64,000 nucleotides of DNA from Massilia sp. KIM (GCF_002007115.1 NZ_MVAD01000001.1:2108001-2172000); one strand, 5' to 3'; counted from the stretch's first letter, positions 26,524 through 39,679 are shown. Program-made: numbers and translations. Notes: generated from the letters alone by a model not told the origin.

Positions 26524-27993
26524 ATGCACATGGCTGCGCTGCACGATGGACCGCCGAAGCGCCGCGCCGCGCCCCCGCGGCGCCAGGATGGGGCCTTCGC
26601 CCTGCTGTACGCGGCGACGCTATTCGTCATCCTCGGCGTCAGCGGCTTGGCGCTGGACCTGGGCATGCTCTATAACCGCCAGGCCGAACTGCAGGGCGTG
26701 GCGCGCGCCGCCGCCCTCGCCGCTGCCCGCGAGCTGAACGGCACCGCGGCTGGCATCGACGCCGCCCTGGCCGGCAGCGCGCGGGTGCTCGCGGACCGGA
26801 AGATCGGCTACGGCAGGCCGCTCGCCTGGCGCCCCGAGGCCCTCTCCTTCTCCAGCTCGCCGGCCGCCGGTGCGCGCTGGGTCGGGGCCGGCGCGGCCCG
26901 CGCGGCGCCGGCGGCCCAGTTCTTCGTCCGGGTCGACACCCGCCTGCTGGACCGGGACAGCTGGACCGTGGCGGCCTTCGTCATGCCCCTGCTGTCTCCC
27001 GCGCTCGACAGCATGCGCGCGGGCGCCAGTGCGGTCGCCGGCCGCTCCACGGTGAACGTGGTTCCGCTCGCGGTGTGCGCCATGTCGCCGCTGCCGGGCG
27101 TGGCACGCGCGCATGCCGGCAAGCCGGCCGAACTGGTCGAGTACGGATTCCGGCGCGGCGTCAGCTACGACCTCATGCGACTCAATCCCCAGGGCGCGGC
27201 GCCGGCCAACTTCGTGGTCGACCCGGTCTCCCCGCCGGGCGGCCTGGGCGCTCCCGGCAACACCACGGCTACCACGGTGGCGCCCTTCGTCTGCAGCGGC
27301 AATATGTGGGTGCCGCGCGTGACGGGCGGACGCATCCGCGTCAGTTCCCCCTTCCCGCTCAAGTCCCTGGTGCGCGAACTCAATTCGCGCTTCGACCAGT
27401 ACGGCGGCAGCTGCGATCCCCACGGCGCCCCGCCGGACCGCAACATCAAGTCCTATGCCGCGCCGGGCTGGATGCAGCCGGCGCCGATCGCTGCCAGCGC
27501 GGCCAGCCTGGCCGAGGGCGCGCGCCTGCACACGGTGGCCGACGCGGCCAAGCCGCCGTCCAACATCCAGCCCGGCATGTATGGTCCGCTGTGGTCCTAT
27601 GCGAACGCCGTCAAGCACGCCGGCTATCTCGAGGGCCAGCCGGAACCGGCAGCCGGTTATGAGACCTTCGCCCCGGCCGACTGGAGCGGCCTGTATCCGT
27701 CTGGCCCACGCGCCTCCGGCTATCCGGCCCAGGCGCCCTATTTCGCCAGCGCCGGCCCGGCCTACGAGGCGCCGGCGGCAGCCCGCCGCACGCTGGCGAC
27801 GCCCGGCCGGCGCCTGCTGCTGGTGCCCCTGCTCGAATGCCCGGTGCCGCCCGGGGCCAACGTCGGCGCCAAGGCCCTCGCGGTCGGCAAGTTCTTCATG
27901 ACGGCGCCGGCCACCGACACCAGCATCCACGCTGAATTCGCCGGCCTCGCCGCCGAAACCACGCTGTCCGGGCAAGTCATCCTCTACCCATGA
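26524..27993 (+). CDS. TadG-like pilus-assembly-related protein
   Basis: 489 residues. Short cytoplasmic basic lead (KRRAAPPRRQDGAFALLYAAT), then a membrane helix (about 25-48) and the segment LDLGMLYNRQAELQGVARAAALAAARELNG that defines the Tad/TadG N-terminal domain. The remaining 400 residues are extracytoplasmic with five or more cysteines and no obvious von Willebrand domain. Family role: surface or periplasmic component linked to Flp/Tad pili. First of three overlapping genes, the others TadE-like; no tadA, cpaB/rcpA or flp gene is present in the window. Start ATG 26524; 26530 is an alternative. Confidence 0.78.
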   Translation: MHMAALHDGPPKRRAAPPRRQDGAFALLYAATLFVILGVSGLALDLGMLYNRQAELQGVARAAALAAARELNGTAAGIDAALAGSARVLADRKIGYGRPLAWRPEALSFSSSPAAGARWVGAGAARAAPAAQFFVRVDTRLLDRDSWTVAAFVMPLLSPALDSMRAGASAVAGRSTVNVVPLAVCAMSPLPGVARAHAGKPAELVEYGFRRGVSYDLMRLNPQGAAPANFVVDPVSPPGGLGAPGNTTATTVAPFVCSGNMWVPRVTGGRIRVSSPFPLKSLVRELNSRFDQYGGSCDPHGAPPDRNIKSYAAPGWMQPAPIAASAASLAEGARLHTVADAAKPPSNIQPGMYGPLWSYANAVKHAGYLEGQPEPAAGYETFAPADWSGLYPSGPRASGYPAQAPYFASAGPAYEAPAAARRTLATPGRRLLLVPLLECPVPPGANVGAKALAVGKFFMTAPATDTSIHAEFAGLAAETTLSGQVILYP

Positions 27994-28454
27994 ACACCCT
28001 GCCCCACTTGCCCAGACGGGCGCGCGGAGCCGCCGCGGTCGAACTGGCCCTGATCCTGCCGCTCATGCTGGCCCTGCTGGCCGGCCCGCTGCTGCTGGCG
28101 CGCTTCTGCTGGCACTACACGGCGGCGAACAAGGCGGCCCAGGATGCAGCGCGCTATTTGTCGACCGTGTCGCGGCAGGAGATGCGCGAGCCGCAACTAG
28201 CCCTGGCGGCGGCCGTAGTGGCGCGCGAGATCGCACTGGCGCAGGTGGCCGAGCTCCCGTCGAACGAAGGCGGGCCGCGGGTCGAGGTCCAATGCGGCGA
28301 GGCGGCCTGCAGCGGCGTGCGCGAAGGCGCCCTGCCGGCCACGGTCCGCGTGAGACTCGACCTCGACATGGCCGAGCTGCTTGGCCTGGGCGCTGCGGGC
28401 GGCCAGGGAATCGTGATCAACGTGGATGCGGTGATGCCTTATGTCGGCAAATGA
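27990..28454 (+). CDS. TadE-like pseudopilin-related protein
   Basis: 154 residues. The TadE signature RRARGAAAVELALILPLMLALLAGPLLLARF combines a prepilin-peptidase-like Gly-Ala-x-x-x-Glu context with one long membrane helix (about 14-38), followed by AANKAAQDAARYLSTVS. The rest is a small extracytoplasmic domain with two cysteines. Start overlaps the TadG-like stop by 4 nt (ATGA). Minor pseudopilin of a Tad-type system by family, processed by a TadV-like peptidase. Confidence 0.82.
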   Translation: MNTLPHLPRRARGAAAVELALILPLMLALLAGPLLLARFCWHYTAANKAAQDAARYLSTVSRQEMREPQLALAAAVVAREIALAQVAELPSNEGGPRVEVQCGEAACSGVREGALPATVRVRLDLDMAELLGLGAAGGQGIVINVDAVMPYVGK

Positions 28455-29046
28455 GAAACGCCCCGCGCGCAGCGGGTGCATGCAGCGGCAGGCGGGCGTG
28501 GCGGCGGTGGAGGTCGCCATGCTGGCCGGCTTGTTCTTCGCGCTGCTGGTCGGCGTGCTGGAGGCGGCGCGCCTGATGTACCTCTATAACTCGGGCCAGG
28601 AGGCGACCCGGCGCGCGGCCGCGGCGGCGGCCCTGGTCAGCCACCGCGACGCGGCCGGGCTGGCGCGGATCCGGCAGGATGCGGTGCTGCGCCGTTCCCC
28701 GGGTCCGCTGGTGTTCGGCGAGCCGGTGACGGACGCCAGCGTGCGCATCGACTACCTGGCCCTGTTGCGCGACGCGGCAGGAGGACTGCGCATGACGCCG
28801 ATTCCGGACGCCGCGCTGCCGCTGTGCCCACGCGAGAACCGGCGCGTTTGCATGAACAATCCGAACGCGCCGAACTGCATCCGATTCGTGCGGGCGAGGA
28901 TCTGCGCGGCGGGCGCTGACTGTCCTTCCCTGCGTTATCGTCCACTATTCGAGCTGCTGCCCTTCACGCCCGCGTTGCCGCACGCGACAACGATCGCAGT
29001 AGCCGAATCGCTCGGCTCGATGCCGGAAGGCACACCCTGTCTTTAA
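28441..29046 (+). CDS. Second TadE-like protein, cysteine-rich
   Basis: 201 residues, overlapping the previous gene by 14 nt. N-terminus QRQAGVAAVEVAMLAGLFFALLVGVLEAARLMYLYNSGQEATRRAA matches TadE/TadF: conserved Glu five residues after Gly, then a membrane helix (about 23-42). The C-terminal half has seven cysteines (CPRENRRVCMNN, NCIRF, RICAAGADC, PCL), so it is probably disulfide-bonded outside the membrane. With the two upstream genes it forms a small minor-pilin operon. Confidence 0.8.
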   Translation: MSANEKRPARSGCMQRQAGVAAVEVAMLAGLFFALLVGVLEAARLMYLYNSGQEATRRAAAAAALVSHRDAAGLARIRQDAVLRRSPGPLVFGEPVTDASVRIDYLALLRDAAGGLRMTPIPDAALPLCPRENRRVCMNNPNAPNCIRFVRARICAAGADCPSLRYRPLFELLPFTPALPHATTIAVAESLGSMPEGTPCL

Positions 29047-29911
29047 GCGCGCGTAGTAAATAAGGAAGGGTCCCCGTCGGGATTAGTGCCATCAAGTTAG
29101 CGCTTGATCGTCGCCCCGGCGAAGGCCGGGGCCCAAGTTTGCATACACGCCAGCGCAGGGTAACCTGGCTCCGGCCTGATCAATCCCCTGGTCGATTTAC
29201 CGAACCGCAGTCTCCGGAGATTGCCAACCTGCCGCAGCGTGCGGAGGACCTTCCTACCGGAACTCCGTCGACCCGTTCATGAGGGTCGAGCTTATCGATC
29301 CTCAATCTGCGCTAGCCTGAAGATGCCAGAATTAATTATTCCAACTGGAAATTCAGGGAGCACGCTGTACAGAATGGCAACGAGCTTGTTGATTTCGTGC
29401 TGGCCGAAAAAACCTCGATGACAGGACCGATTGTGCATTGGGCCATCCATCACTGTTCCGACGCGCTTGTTCCGCTGCCATCGGCTGCTGTGACCGATTT
29501 TGCGCCGCCCCCTTGTACCTGGACCGTAATCCACTGCTGGCCCTGGACGAGGCAAGCGAACCAGATCATTTCATCGCCAAGGCAAACATGATGCGCAATG
29601 GCTAGGCCTTGCCCGGCAGTTCGGTTGAACAACACGAGTGTGCATTAGCGGCGCGTCGAGCATGGCGGGCGGCCGGCAACGCTAACCCTCTTATCTTGAT
29701 GTTCTTGACTGAGGCCGCACTCGTGACCAGAGTCGGCGTCCTAAGACTGCCAGAGGCCGTCAAATTACATGCGATGAATGAAATCAGCGCGTTCCGAAAC
29801 ACATTGCGGGAACTCATCGACGCTATTAGGCAAGCCCAATTGGGCCCGATACGGGAACGGTTAAGGCGACGATCCAAGTGTGAACCGATTTTGAACTATC
29901 GCAGAGGCATT
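29047..29911. other. 865-bp intergenic stretch, lower GC, no confident gene
   Basis: Begins with a REP-like element (29109-29142) and then becomes visibly less GC-rich than the surroundings. Short open frames on both strands (29221-29421, 29292-29555, 29397-29591, 29450-29635) lack ribosome sites and recognisable motifs; two minus frames overlap as if a small gene had suffered a frameshift near 29450-29555. Best read as decayed accessory DNA leading into the DUF3304 gene. Confidence 0.5.
29109..29142. repeat. REP-like palindrome
   Basis: CGTCGCCCCGGCG-AAGG-CCGGGG-C core followed by CCAAGTTTGC. Very close to 63351-63383, which differs mainly by CGCAGG for CGAAGG and CCAGG for CCAAG. Confidence 0.65.
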
Positions 29912-30553
29912 ATGAAAATTCCTATCCTCTCTTTTTTGCGATCGCATCCCATTGCGTCTTTACTGGCACTGGGGGTGTTTCTCGGCTCTTATGCGCTAAT
30001 CCACAAGGGTCCCAAGGACAAGGACCGTATGGGCGTTTCCGTCAACCGGCTTCAGCGCTTGGGTCCCGATTATCGCATTCACGAGTTTTACGTCAGTAAA
30101 GGTTACTACAGTAATGTTGGGGAAGGCGGCGGCGGCGGTAGTCACATGTGTTGTGTCACGATCCCGAAAAAATGGTATCCGGGCGCAGAAGCAGATGTGC
30201 GATGGCAAGTGCACCCGATCACAAAACCGTCCAACCCAGCCGCACTAGAATCAGGGGAGATCGAGGGCAGATACGGTGCGCTGGTGCCAGTGGAGGCGTA
30301 TCGGGAACCGGGTGAGCTTGTTGTCCACTTCTTCCCTAATCGTCGCGTGCGCATTGTTGTGAGTTCGTTTGATCATACTGCGGATGAGCACCCGATTAAA
30401 TGGGGGAATGCTCAAGAGAGCTTGTTAGCGACTGCGGGAGCGCCGATCAAGGAAATCTTCACCGCGGAAGAACTCGCGGAGCTTGATCGCGAAAATGCCC
30501 GCGACAAAGCAAAAATGTGGAGTCTGACGACGAAACGGCCGATGTCACCATAG
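29912..30553 (+). CDS. DUF3304-family membrane-anchored protein
   Basis: 213 residues. One N-terminal membrane helix (about 12-31, PIASLLALGVFLGSYALI), then an extracytoplasmic domain with the DUF3304 pattern: YRIHEFYV, GGGGGSHMCCVTIPKKWYPGAEADVRWQVHP, and a C-terminal Glu/Arg-rich tail. DUF3304 proteins are often encoded next to type VI secretion effectors (VgrG or phospholipase genes), where an immunity or adaptor role has been proposed; no such neighbour is present here. ATG at 29912 follows GCAGAGGCATT. Base composition is lower GC than its neighbours, suggesting acquisition. Confidence 0.8.
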   Translation: MKIPILSFLRSHPIASLLALGVFLGSYALIHKGPKDKDRMGVSVNRLQRLGPDYRIHEFYVSKGYYSNVGEGGGGGSHMCCVTIPKKWYPGAEADVRWQVHPITKPSNPAALESGEIEGRYGALVPVEAYREPGELVVHFFPNRRVRIVVSSFDHTADEHPIKWGNAQESLLATAGAPIKEIFTAEELAELDRENARDKAKMWSLTTKRPMSP

Positions 30554-31034
<481 letters not shown>

Positions 31035-31147
31035 TGATTCGGTCGATTGTTGCTGTGAGCTGCAACAGACCGCCATTATAGCGGCTCTTCCGGAAAATGG
31101 AAGGAGAAATTTCACCGCGGTGTCATTTCCCCCTACTTCCTGCCTCT

Positions 31148-32503
<1,356 letters not shown>

Positions 32504-32525
32504 CTAGTTTCCTGTTGCGGGATTC

Positions 32526-32569
32526 GCTTGCGCTACGCTCGCGCTACGCTTGCGCTAGGCTCGTGTTAC
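32526..32569. repeat. Four tandem 11-bp repeats
   Basis: Four consecutive units of GCTTGCGCTAC, GCTCGCGCTAC, GCTTGCGCTAG, GCTCGTGTTAC in the 186-bp space upstream of serS. The last unit is most diverged. Confidence 0.8.
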
Positions 32570-32629
32570 GCCGGCACTGCGCCGCTGCGGTGTCGGCAAT
32601 CGCTTGCCGGCCCCGCTGGCCCGCCGGGC

Positions 32630-32830
32630 TCAGCCTTCCAGCTGGGCGCGTTCGACGGCGGACAGGCGCGGCGCGGTCACGACGATGGTCTGGATATTGG
32701 CTTCGTCGATGGCCGGTGCGCTCGATTGCACGATCTCGACCGGACGGGCATTGGCGGTGGCGAAGCTGGCGACCAGGCCCAGGGCGGCGGCGGCAAGGAA
32801 CAGGGCTTCGAAGTTTTTGCGGATGTTCAT
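32630..32830 (-). CDS. Small secreted hypothetical protein, 66 aa
   Basis: 66 residues. N-terminal signal peptide (about 1-28, LFLAAAALGLVASFATANA) then a short polar mature part ending with TIVVTAPRLSAVERAQLEG; the VVTAPR run resembles the region around TonB-box/plug sequences but is far too short for a receptor. ATG at 32830 follows AAGGAGCGCATC. Probably periplasmic. Unknown family, likely conserved in close relatives. Upstream of serS on the same strand but separated by the tandem repeat. Confidence 0.7.
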   Translation of the reverse strand: MNIRKNFEALFLAAAALGLVASFATANARPVEIVQSSAPAIDEANIQTIVVTAPRLSAVERAQLEG

Positions 32831-33034
32831 GATGCGCTCCTTCAGGGGTAAAAGTGATTCGGTATGGTTGAACTTTACCGAACGCCCCTCGGAGCCGCCA
32901 TCGACTTGCGATGAAGCGCCAAAAACATGGCGCAGAATGCGTAAAACGCGGACCGGCCGCACAAAGCCGGCATGATGCGCGATAAAGCGCGACGAAACGT
33001 CATGGGAAGCGCCTTGACGTGCTCAGGAACCTGT

Positions 33035-33055
33035 ATCCCGGCCTGCGCCGGCACG
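33035..33055. repeat. REP-like palindrome (partial)
   Basis: TATCCCGGCCTGCGCCGGCAC shares the CCGG-CCTGCGCCGG centre of the elements at 16633 and 63351, in inverse orientation. Lies between the small secreted protein and rarA. Confidence 0.45.
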
Positions 33056-33080
33056 ACCTGCAAGTGCCGCAGGCCGGGGC

Positions 33081-34397
33081 TCAGCGCCCCTCGCCGCCCG
33101 AGCGCGCGTCCTCGTCCAGGCTGCGCAGCCAGGCCAGTTTCTCGGCGATCTTGGCCTCGATCCCGCGCGGCACCGGCTCGTACCAACCGGGCTCCGCCAT
33201 CCCGTCCGGGAGGTAGGTTTCGCCCGCCGCATAGGCATGCGGCTCGTCGTGCGCGTAGCGGTACTCGTGGCCGTAGCCGAGCTCCTTCATGAGCTTGGTC
33301 GGCGCATTGCGCAAGTGGACCGGGACCTCGCGCGACTTGTCCTTCTTGACGAAGGCCATGGCGCGGTTGAAGGCGTTGTAGCCGGCATTGCTCTTGGCCG
33401 CGATGGCGAGATAGATCACCGCCTGGCCCAGCGCCAGTTCGCCTTCCGGCGAGCCCAGGCGCTCGTAGGTTTCGGCGGCGTCGTTGCAGAGCTGGATCGC
33501 GCGCGGATCGGCGATGCCGATGTCTTCCCAGGCCATGCGGATGATGCGCCGCGCCAGGTACTTGGGATCGGCGCCGCCGTCCAGCATGCGGCACAGCCAG
33601 TACAGGGCCGCGTCCGGATGCGAACCGCGCACCGACTTGTGCAGGGCCGAGATCTGGTCGTAGAAATTGTCGCCGCCCTTGTCGAAGCGGCGCGCGTTGA
33701 GGGTCAGCGCGTTCTCGACGAACTCCGCCGTGATGCGGGTGACGCCCGCGGTGTCGGCCGAGGTCTTGGTCTGCTCCAGCAGGTTGAGGAAGCGGCGCGC
33801 GTCGCCGTCGGCGTAGCCGACCAGGGTGTCGACCGCCACCTCGTCGAAGCTCAGGTGCTGCAGCACGCGCTCGCGGGCGCGCTCGAGCAGCTGGCGCATC
33901 TCGGCGTCGGTGAGCGCCTTCAATACATATACCTGTGAGCGCGACAGCAGCGCCGAATTCACTTCGAAGGACGGGTTCTCGGTGGTGGCGCCGATCAGGG
34001 TGACCAAACCCGATTCCACGAAGGGCAGCAAGGCGTCCTGCTGCGACTTGTTGAAGCGGTGGATCTCGTCGATGAAAAGGATGGTGTGCTTGCCCTGTTG
34101 CAGGTAGTGCTCGGCCTGCTCGATGGCGGCACGGATGTCCTTCACGCCCGAGAGCACGGCCGAGAGCGCGATGAACTCGCAGTCGAAGGCATAGGCGGTC
34201 AGGCGCGCCAGCGTGGTCTTGCCGACGCCGGGCGGGCCCCACAGGATCATGGAATGCGGCTTGCCCGACTTGAACACCAGGTTCAGCGGCTTGCCCGGGC
34301 CCAGCAGGTGGCTCTGGCCGATGACTTCGTCGATGGTGCGCGGACGCAGGGCTTCGGCCAGCGGCGGCGCCGGCTCGGTCTTGAACAGGTCATCCAC
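33081..34397 (-). CDS. rarA: RarA/MgsA replication-associated recombination ATPase
   Basis: 438 residues. AAA+ domain with Walker A GPPGVGKT (54-61), Walker [11 protein letters not shown] (about 103-112), sensor 1 [15 protein letters not shown] and the C-terminal tetramerisation domain ([38 protein letters not shown]). Clamp-loader-like protein that acts at stalled replication forks. Start is a GTG at 34397, supported by GGAGG five nt upstream; the nearby ATG at 34393 is out of frame. Followed by a small intergenic region before lolA lies upstream on the same strand, the common lolA-rarA-serS gene order. Confidence 0.95.
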   Translation of the reverse strand: MDDLFKTEPAPPLAEALRPRTIDEVIGQSHLLGPGKPLNLVFKSGKPHSMILWGPPGVGKTTLARLTAYAFDCEFIALSAVLSGVKDIRAAIEQAEHYLQQGKHTILFIDEIHRFNKSQQDALLPFVESGLVTLIGATTENPSFEVNSALLSRSQVYVLKALTDAEMRQLLERARERVLQHLSFDEVAVDTLVGYADGDARRFLNLLEQTKTSADTAGVTRITAEFVENALTLNARRFDKGGDNFYDQISALHKSVRGSHPDAALYWLCRMLDGGADPKYLARRIIRMAWEDIGIADPRAIQLCNDAAETYERLGSPEGELALGQAVIYLAIAAKSNAGYNAFNRAMAFVKKDKSREVPVHLRNAPTKLMKELGYGHEYRYAHDEPHAYAAGETYLPDGMAEPGWYEPVPRGIEAKIAEKLAWLRSLDEDARSGGEGR

Positions 34398-34529
34398 GGC
34401 GGCCTCCAGTGAGGCGCGGGTGAAGGGCGAAATGGTGCGAATGGCTAGGCATGGGCGTAGTGTAGCCGATGCGCCGCCATGCCGCGAGGCGCGCGCTTGA
34501 GCCAGCTCGTGCGCGCGCCGAAAGGAGGC

Positions 34530-35171
34530 TTACTGGTTGACCACGTCGGCGCCCTTGGGCGTCTCGAACTTGAACTGTTGGGCCGCGAGCTGGGGGTTGC
34601 GCTGGAAACTGGTGAAGCGCAGCACCGAGGTCTGGCCGAAGTTATCCTTCAGTTCCATCGCCACCGGCACCCCGCCCTTCAGGCCGATGCCGATCTGCTC
34701 GAAGCTGGTGTCCTTGGCCTTGGGCACGGCATTGAGCCACTCCAGGCCGTCGCGCTCGCCGGCTTCCGAGAGCGTGAAGTTCTGCTCCAGGTTATTGCTG
34801 CCGAACAGGATCGCGGCCGGCGAGGAACCGAGGGCGTTGCCCAGCTTGCGCACCGTGACCTGGTTCAGGTCCTTGTCGTAGATGTAGAGCTGTTCGCCAT
34901 CGGCCTGCAGCAATTGCTCATAGGGCTTTTGGTAAGTCCAGATGAACTTGCCGGGACGGGCGAACACGAAAGTGCCGCTCGAGACCGGCGCGGCCTTGCC
35001 GTTCTTGGTCTTGCCCACCTGCTGCTGGGTGAACTCGCCGCGCGCCGACTTGGTGCTGGCGACAAAGGTCTGGAACTGGTCCAGGGCGGCCGCCTGGGCG
35101 GGGCCGGACAGGCTCAGTGCGGCACTGAGCGCGGCGATCAGGGCGGCCTTGCCGCCGGTCGTGAATTTCAT
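34530..35171 (-). CDS. lolA: Outer-membrane lipoprotein carrier protein LolA
   Basis: About 213 residues with a signal peptide ([20 protein letters not shown]). The mature part has [54 protein letters not shown], and a beta-rich half-barrel pattern typical of LolA. Ferries lipoproteins across the periplasm from LolCDE to LolB. Start at ATG 35171 because GAGGAATGCCG gives correct spacing; the ATG at 35177 is too close to the AGAGGA. Lies between ftsK and rarA on one strand. Confidence 0.95.
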   Translation of the reverse strand: MKFTTGGKAALIAALSAALSLSGPAQAAALDQFQTFVASTKSARGEFTQQQVGKTKNGKAAPVSSGTFVFARPGKFIWTYQKPYEQLLQADGEQLYIYDKDLNQVTVRKLGNALGSSPAAILFGSNNLEQNFTLSEAGERDGLEWLNAVPKAKDTSFEQIGIGLKGGVPVAMELKDNFGQTSVLRFTSFQRNPQLAAQQFKFETPKGADVVNQ

Positions 35172-35210
35172 CGGCATTCCTCTTGTTAGCCGCCTGCGCG
35201 GCAGGCGGGA

Positions 35211-37679
35211 TTATTCAGCGCTCGCAGCCGGGACCAGGATGTCGCGGTTGCCGTTCGATTGCATCGCGGAGACGACGCCGCTCTGCTCCATCTGTTCCAG
35301 CAGGCGCGCGGCGCGGTTATAGCCGATGCGCAGGTGGCGCTGCACCAGCGAGATCGAGGCCCGGCGGTGCTTGAGCACCACCTGCACGGCCTGGTCGTAC
35401 ATCGCGTCCGACTCGCCGCCGCCCTCGCCTGCCGCCACCCCGTCGGCCGCCCCGCCTTCTTCCAGCGTGCCGCCTTCGAGGATGCCCTCAATGTAGTTCG
35501 GTTCGCCCAGCGACTGAAGATGTTTTACAACTCGATGCACTTCGTCGTCCGACACGAAGGCGCCGTGCACCCGGATCGGCAGGCCGGTCCCGGGCGGCAT
35601 GTAGAGCATGTCGCCCATGCCCAGCAGGGTCTCGGCGCCCATCTGGTCGAGAATGGTGCGCGAGTCGATCTTGGACGAGACCTGGAAGGCGATCCGGGTC
35701 GGGATGTTGGCCTTGATCAGGCCGGTGATCACGTCCACCGAAGGACGCTGGGTCGCCAGGATCAGGTGGATGCCGGCCGCGCGCGCCTTCTGGGCGATAC
35801 GGGCGATCAGCTCTTCCACCTTCTTCCCGACCACCATCATCAGGTCGGCCAGTTCGTCGATGATGATGACGATGGTCGGCAGCTTCTCCAGCGGCTCGGG
35901 CGAATCCGGGGTGATCGAGAACGGGTTCGGGATGTGCTCCTCGCGCTTGGCCGCCTCCAGGATCTTGTTGTTGTAGCCGGCCAGGTTGCGCACGCCCAGC
36001 TTGGACATCAGCTTGTAGCGGCGCTCCATCTCGTTCACCGCCCAGTTCAGGGCGTGGCCGGCCTGGCGCATGTCGGTCACGACCGGCGCCAGCAGGTGCG
36101 GGATGCCTTCGTAGACCGACATCTCCAGCATCTTGGGGTCGATCAGGATCAGGCGCACGTCCTGCGGGTCGGCCTTGTACAGCAGCGACAGGATGGTCGC
36201 GTTGATGCCCACCGACTTACCCGAACCGGTGGTGCCCGCCACCAGCAGGTGGGGCATCTTGGCCAGGTCGGCCACCACCGGCTTGCCGGCGATGTCCTTG
36301 CCCAGGGCCACGGTCAGGCTGGAAGCCGAATCCCCATAGACCTTGGAACCGAGGATCTCGGTCAGGCGCACGATCTGGCGCTTCGGGTTCGGCAGCTCGA
36401 GCGCCATGTAGTTCTTGCCCGGGATGGTCTCGACCACGCGGATCGAGGTCAGGGACAGCGAACGCGCCAGGTCGCGCGCCAGGTTGACGATCTGGCTGCC
36501 CTTGACGCCGGTGGCCGGCTCGATCTCGTAGCGGGTGACCACCGGGCCCGGATAGGCGGCCACGACCTTGGCTTCGACGCCGAAGTCGGACAGCTTCTTC
36601 TCGATCAGGCGGCTGGTGAATTCGAGGGTTTCCACCGCCACGGTTTCCTGGGCCGGCGGCGCCTCGTCCAGCAGGGCCAGCGGCGGCAGGCCGTTCTCCG
36701 AGGCCAGCTCGTGGAACAGCGGCGTCTGCATCTCCTTCTGGGCGCGCTCGGACTTGGGCACGCTCACCATCTGCGGCTCGATCTTGATGCTAGGTGCGGC
36801 GGCGGCCATCGGGCTCGGCGGCGCCAGCATGGGTTCGTGCGCGGCGGCGGCCGGCGCGCGCGGCGCGGACGGCAGCTCCAGGCTGGGCTCGGCCTTCACC
36901 ACGGCGATCGGGGCGTTGGCGTGCTTCTCGGTGAACTTGGTGCGCTCGTGGTCGACCACTTCCTCGCGCTTCACCGCCGCCGCTTCGCCCTGCTTGCGGT
37001 CTTCGTGGTCTTCGTAGCGCAGGCGGAACCAGTCGATGGCGTTCTCGACCATCTCGCCGATGCGCTCGGCCACGGCCAGCCAGGACACCTGGAAGAACAG
37101 GGAAAAGCCCAGGCCGAACAGCAGCAGGAGCAGCAGGGTCGCGCCGGTGAAGCCGAAGGTGACGTGGGCGCCGTGGCCTATCAGCTGGCCCAGCACCCCG
37201 CCCGGGGCGCGTGGCAGGGACACGTCCCAGGACCACATGCGCAGGTATTCCAGGCCGACGCTGCCGGCGAACATGAGGGCGAAACCGATCCAGCGCACGT
37301 ACATCTCGCCGTGGTGTTCCGGTTCCGGGGCGGGGCCGAGCTTGTCGGTCAGGCGTCGCCAGCCGCGCCAGACCTGGCGCAGGAAGATCACGCCCCACCA
37401 CCAGGCGGAGAAACCGAAGATGAACAACAACAGGTCGGACAGCCAGGCGCCGGCGCGCCCGCCCAGGTTGGCGATCTTGGGCACGACGTTGGCGTGCGAC
37501 CAGCCCGGGTCGGCCTTGTTGTAACTTAATAAAATAAGCACGAAATACAGGAAGGCGACCGCGCCCGCGATCCAGCGCGCTTCGGAGAGCAGGCGCGAAA
37601 GGCGGCCCGGGAGCGGCTGGCGCGCGCTGGCCTGGGTACGGGTGTAACCTGAAGTGCTGGCGGATGAATTCTTGCTCAT
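35211..37679 (-). CDS. ftsK: DNA translocase FtsK
   Basis: 822 residues. Four membrane helices in the first 200 residues (about 37-58, 76-98, 130-150, 170-195), a Pro/Ala-rich linker (about 255-340), then the alpha/beta motor: [41 protein letters not shown] entry, Walker A GTTGSGKS (about 476-483), Walker [14 protein letters not shown], and the C-terminal winged-helix gamma domain (about 750-822, [22 protein letters not shown]) that reads KOPS. Pumps chromosome dimers through the septum to XerCD/dif. Adjacent to lolA on the same strand, divergent from trxB. Confidence 0.97.
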   Translation of the reverse strand: MSKNSSASTSGYTRTQASARQPLPGRLSRLLSEARWIAGAVAFLYFVLILLSYNKADPGWSHANVVPKIANLGGRAGAWLSDLLLFIFGFSAWWWGVIFLRQVWRGWRRLTDKLGPAPEPEHHGEMYVRWIGFALMFAGSVGLEYLRMWSWDVSLPRAPGGVLGQLIGHGAHVTFGFTGATLLLLLLFGLGFSLFFQVSWLAVAERIGEMVENAIDWFRLRYEDHEDRKQGEAAAVKREEVVDHERTKFTEKHANAPIAVVKAEPSLELPSAPRAPAAAAHEPMLAPPSPMAAAAPSIKIEPQMVSVPKSERAQKEMQTPLFHELASENGLPPLALLDEAPPAQETVAVETLEFTSRLIEKKLSDFGVEAKVVAAYPGPVVTRYEIEPATGVKGSQIVNLARDLARSLSLTSIRVVETIPGKNYMALELPNPKRQIVRLTEILGSKVYGDSASSLTVALGKDIAGKPVVADLAKMPHLLVAGTTGSGKSVGINATILSLLYKADPQDVRLILIDPKMLEMSVYEGIPHLLAPVVTDMRQAGHALNWAVNEMERRYKLMSKLGVRNLAGYNNKILEAAKREEHIPNPFSITPDSPEPLEKLPTIVIIIDELADLMMVVGKKVEELIARIAQKARAAGIHLILATQRPSVDVITGLIKANIPTRIAFQVSSKIDSRTILDQMGAETLLGMGDMLYMPPGTGLPIRVHGAFVSDDEVHRVVKHLQSLGEPNYIEGILEGGTLEEGGAADGVAAGEGGGESDAMYDQAVQVVLKHRRASISLVQRHLRIGYNRAARLLEQMEQSGVVSAMQSNGNRDILVPAASAE

Positions 37680-37783
37680 GCTGGGTACTGCTGGAAGAGT
37701 TCGCTATCGACGATCCGCCCATTCTAAAGGATATATGGCCGGGCAGGACCACGATTCATGCTTGTGTGCATCATCGTCTATAA

Positions 37784-38821
<1,038 letters not shown>

Positions 38822-38859
38822 ACTCCGCAAGCAAGCGCAATCAAGAAACAGGCATCACG

Positions 38860-39531
38860 ATGGCGGGCATGAAAGACTTTGCTGAGCTGAAGGCCTTGCG
38901 CGACAAGCTCAAGGAAGACGAGCGGGTGCGCGCCATCGAGAAGGCCGAGCGCGAGAAGCAGGAGCGGATCGCGCGCGAACGCGCCGTGGAATTCCGCGGC
39001 GCGATGAAGGACGTCGTCAAGCTGCCCGAGTCGAACCGCTACGTGCACCGCCCGGTGTACGTGGCCCCCAACAAGCCCGCCGCGCCGGCCAGGCCGCTCA
39101 CCCCCGAGGAAGAAACCGCCGCGGTGCTGCGCGAATCCCTGTCCGACCAATTCGACGTCGAAGGCCTGCTGGACGAGGACCCGAGCCTGAGCTACGCCCG
39201 CGATGGTGTCGGCCCGGACGTGGTGCGCAAGCTGCGCAAGCGCCACTGGCCGGTCCAGGACGAACTCGACCTGCACGGCCTGAACCGCGACCAGGCGCGC
39301 GACGCCCTCACCGATTTCCTGCACCGGGCCAACCGGCGCGGGGTGCGCTGCGTGCGCATCATCCATGGCGTCGGCTATGGCTCGCCCAAGGGCCAGCCGG
39401 TGCTGCGCAGCATCGTCCACAGCTGGCTGGTGCAGAAGAACGAGGTGATCGCCTTCTGCGTCGCCGGACGCGCCGACGGCGGCAATGGCGCCCTGATCGT
39501 GCTGCTGCGCGCCGCCCTGCTCGATTATTGA
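38860..39531 (+). CDS. Smr-domain (MutS2 C-terminal-like) nuclease-family protein
   Basis: 223 residues. A charged, helical N-terminal half (LKALRDKLKEDERVRAIEKAEREKQE) precedes the Smr domain (about 140-222): DELDLHGLNRDQARDALTDFL (DLHG motif) and RIIHGVGYGSPKGQPVLRSIV (HGxGxGSPxG). Smr domains nick DNA or RNA and bind ribosomes in known cases. Its close relative in proteobacteria is SmrA/SmrB, the latter a collision-triggered mRNA endonuclease; which role applies here is not clear from sequence. Downstream of trxB with the same direction. Confidence 0.92.
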   Translation: MAGMKDFAELKALRDKLKEDERVRAIEKAEREKQERIARERAVEFRGAMKDVVKLPESNRYVHRPVYVAPNKPAAPARPLTPEEETAAVLRESLSDQFDVEGLLDEDPSLSYARDGVGPDVVRKLRKRHWPVQDELDLHGLNRDQARDALTDFLHRANRRGVRCVRIIHGVGYGSPKGQPVLRSIVHSWLVQKNEVIAFCVAGRADGGNGALIVLLRAALLDY

Positions 39532-39679
39532 TTCCGTCAATATCGTCAAAAAAATACGACAGGCTCCGGCGAAAATCCGGTGTACTGTACGTCGCCGCAC
39601 CGTGATCTGACTTCGCCCCGTGTAGAATTCCTCGCAATCCGTGCAGGTGCGCGGAAACTCTCGGGAAAGGGACGGTGGA

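Noticed and set aside
29292..29635. Short overlapping minus-strand frames near 29.3-29.6 kb as a degraded gene
   Set aside because: No family match by eye and no ribosome site, so no gene is called; noted only as possible remnant.
32630..32830. TonB-dependent receptor fragment because of the VVTAPR motif
   Set aside because: The protein is complete at 66 residues with its own start signal; no plug or barrel follows.
35259..37529. 756-aa plus-strand frame opposite ftsK
   Set aside because: Low-complexity shadow; ftsK motifs are on the minus strand.
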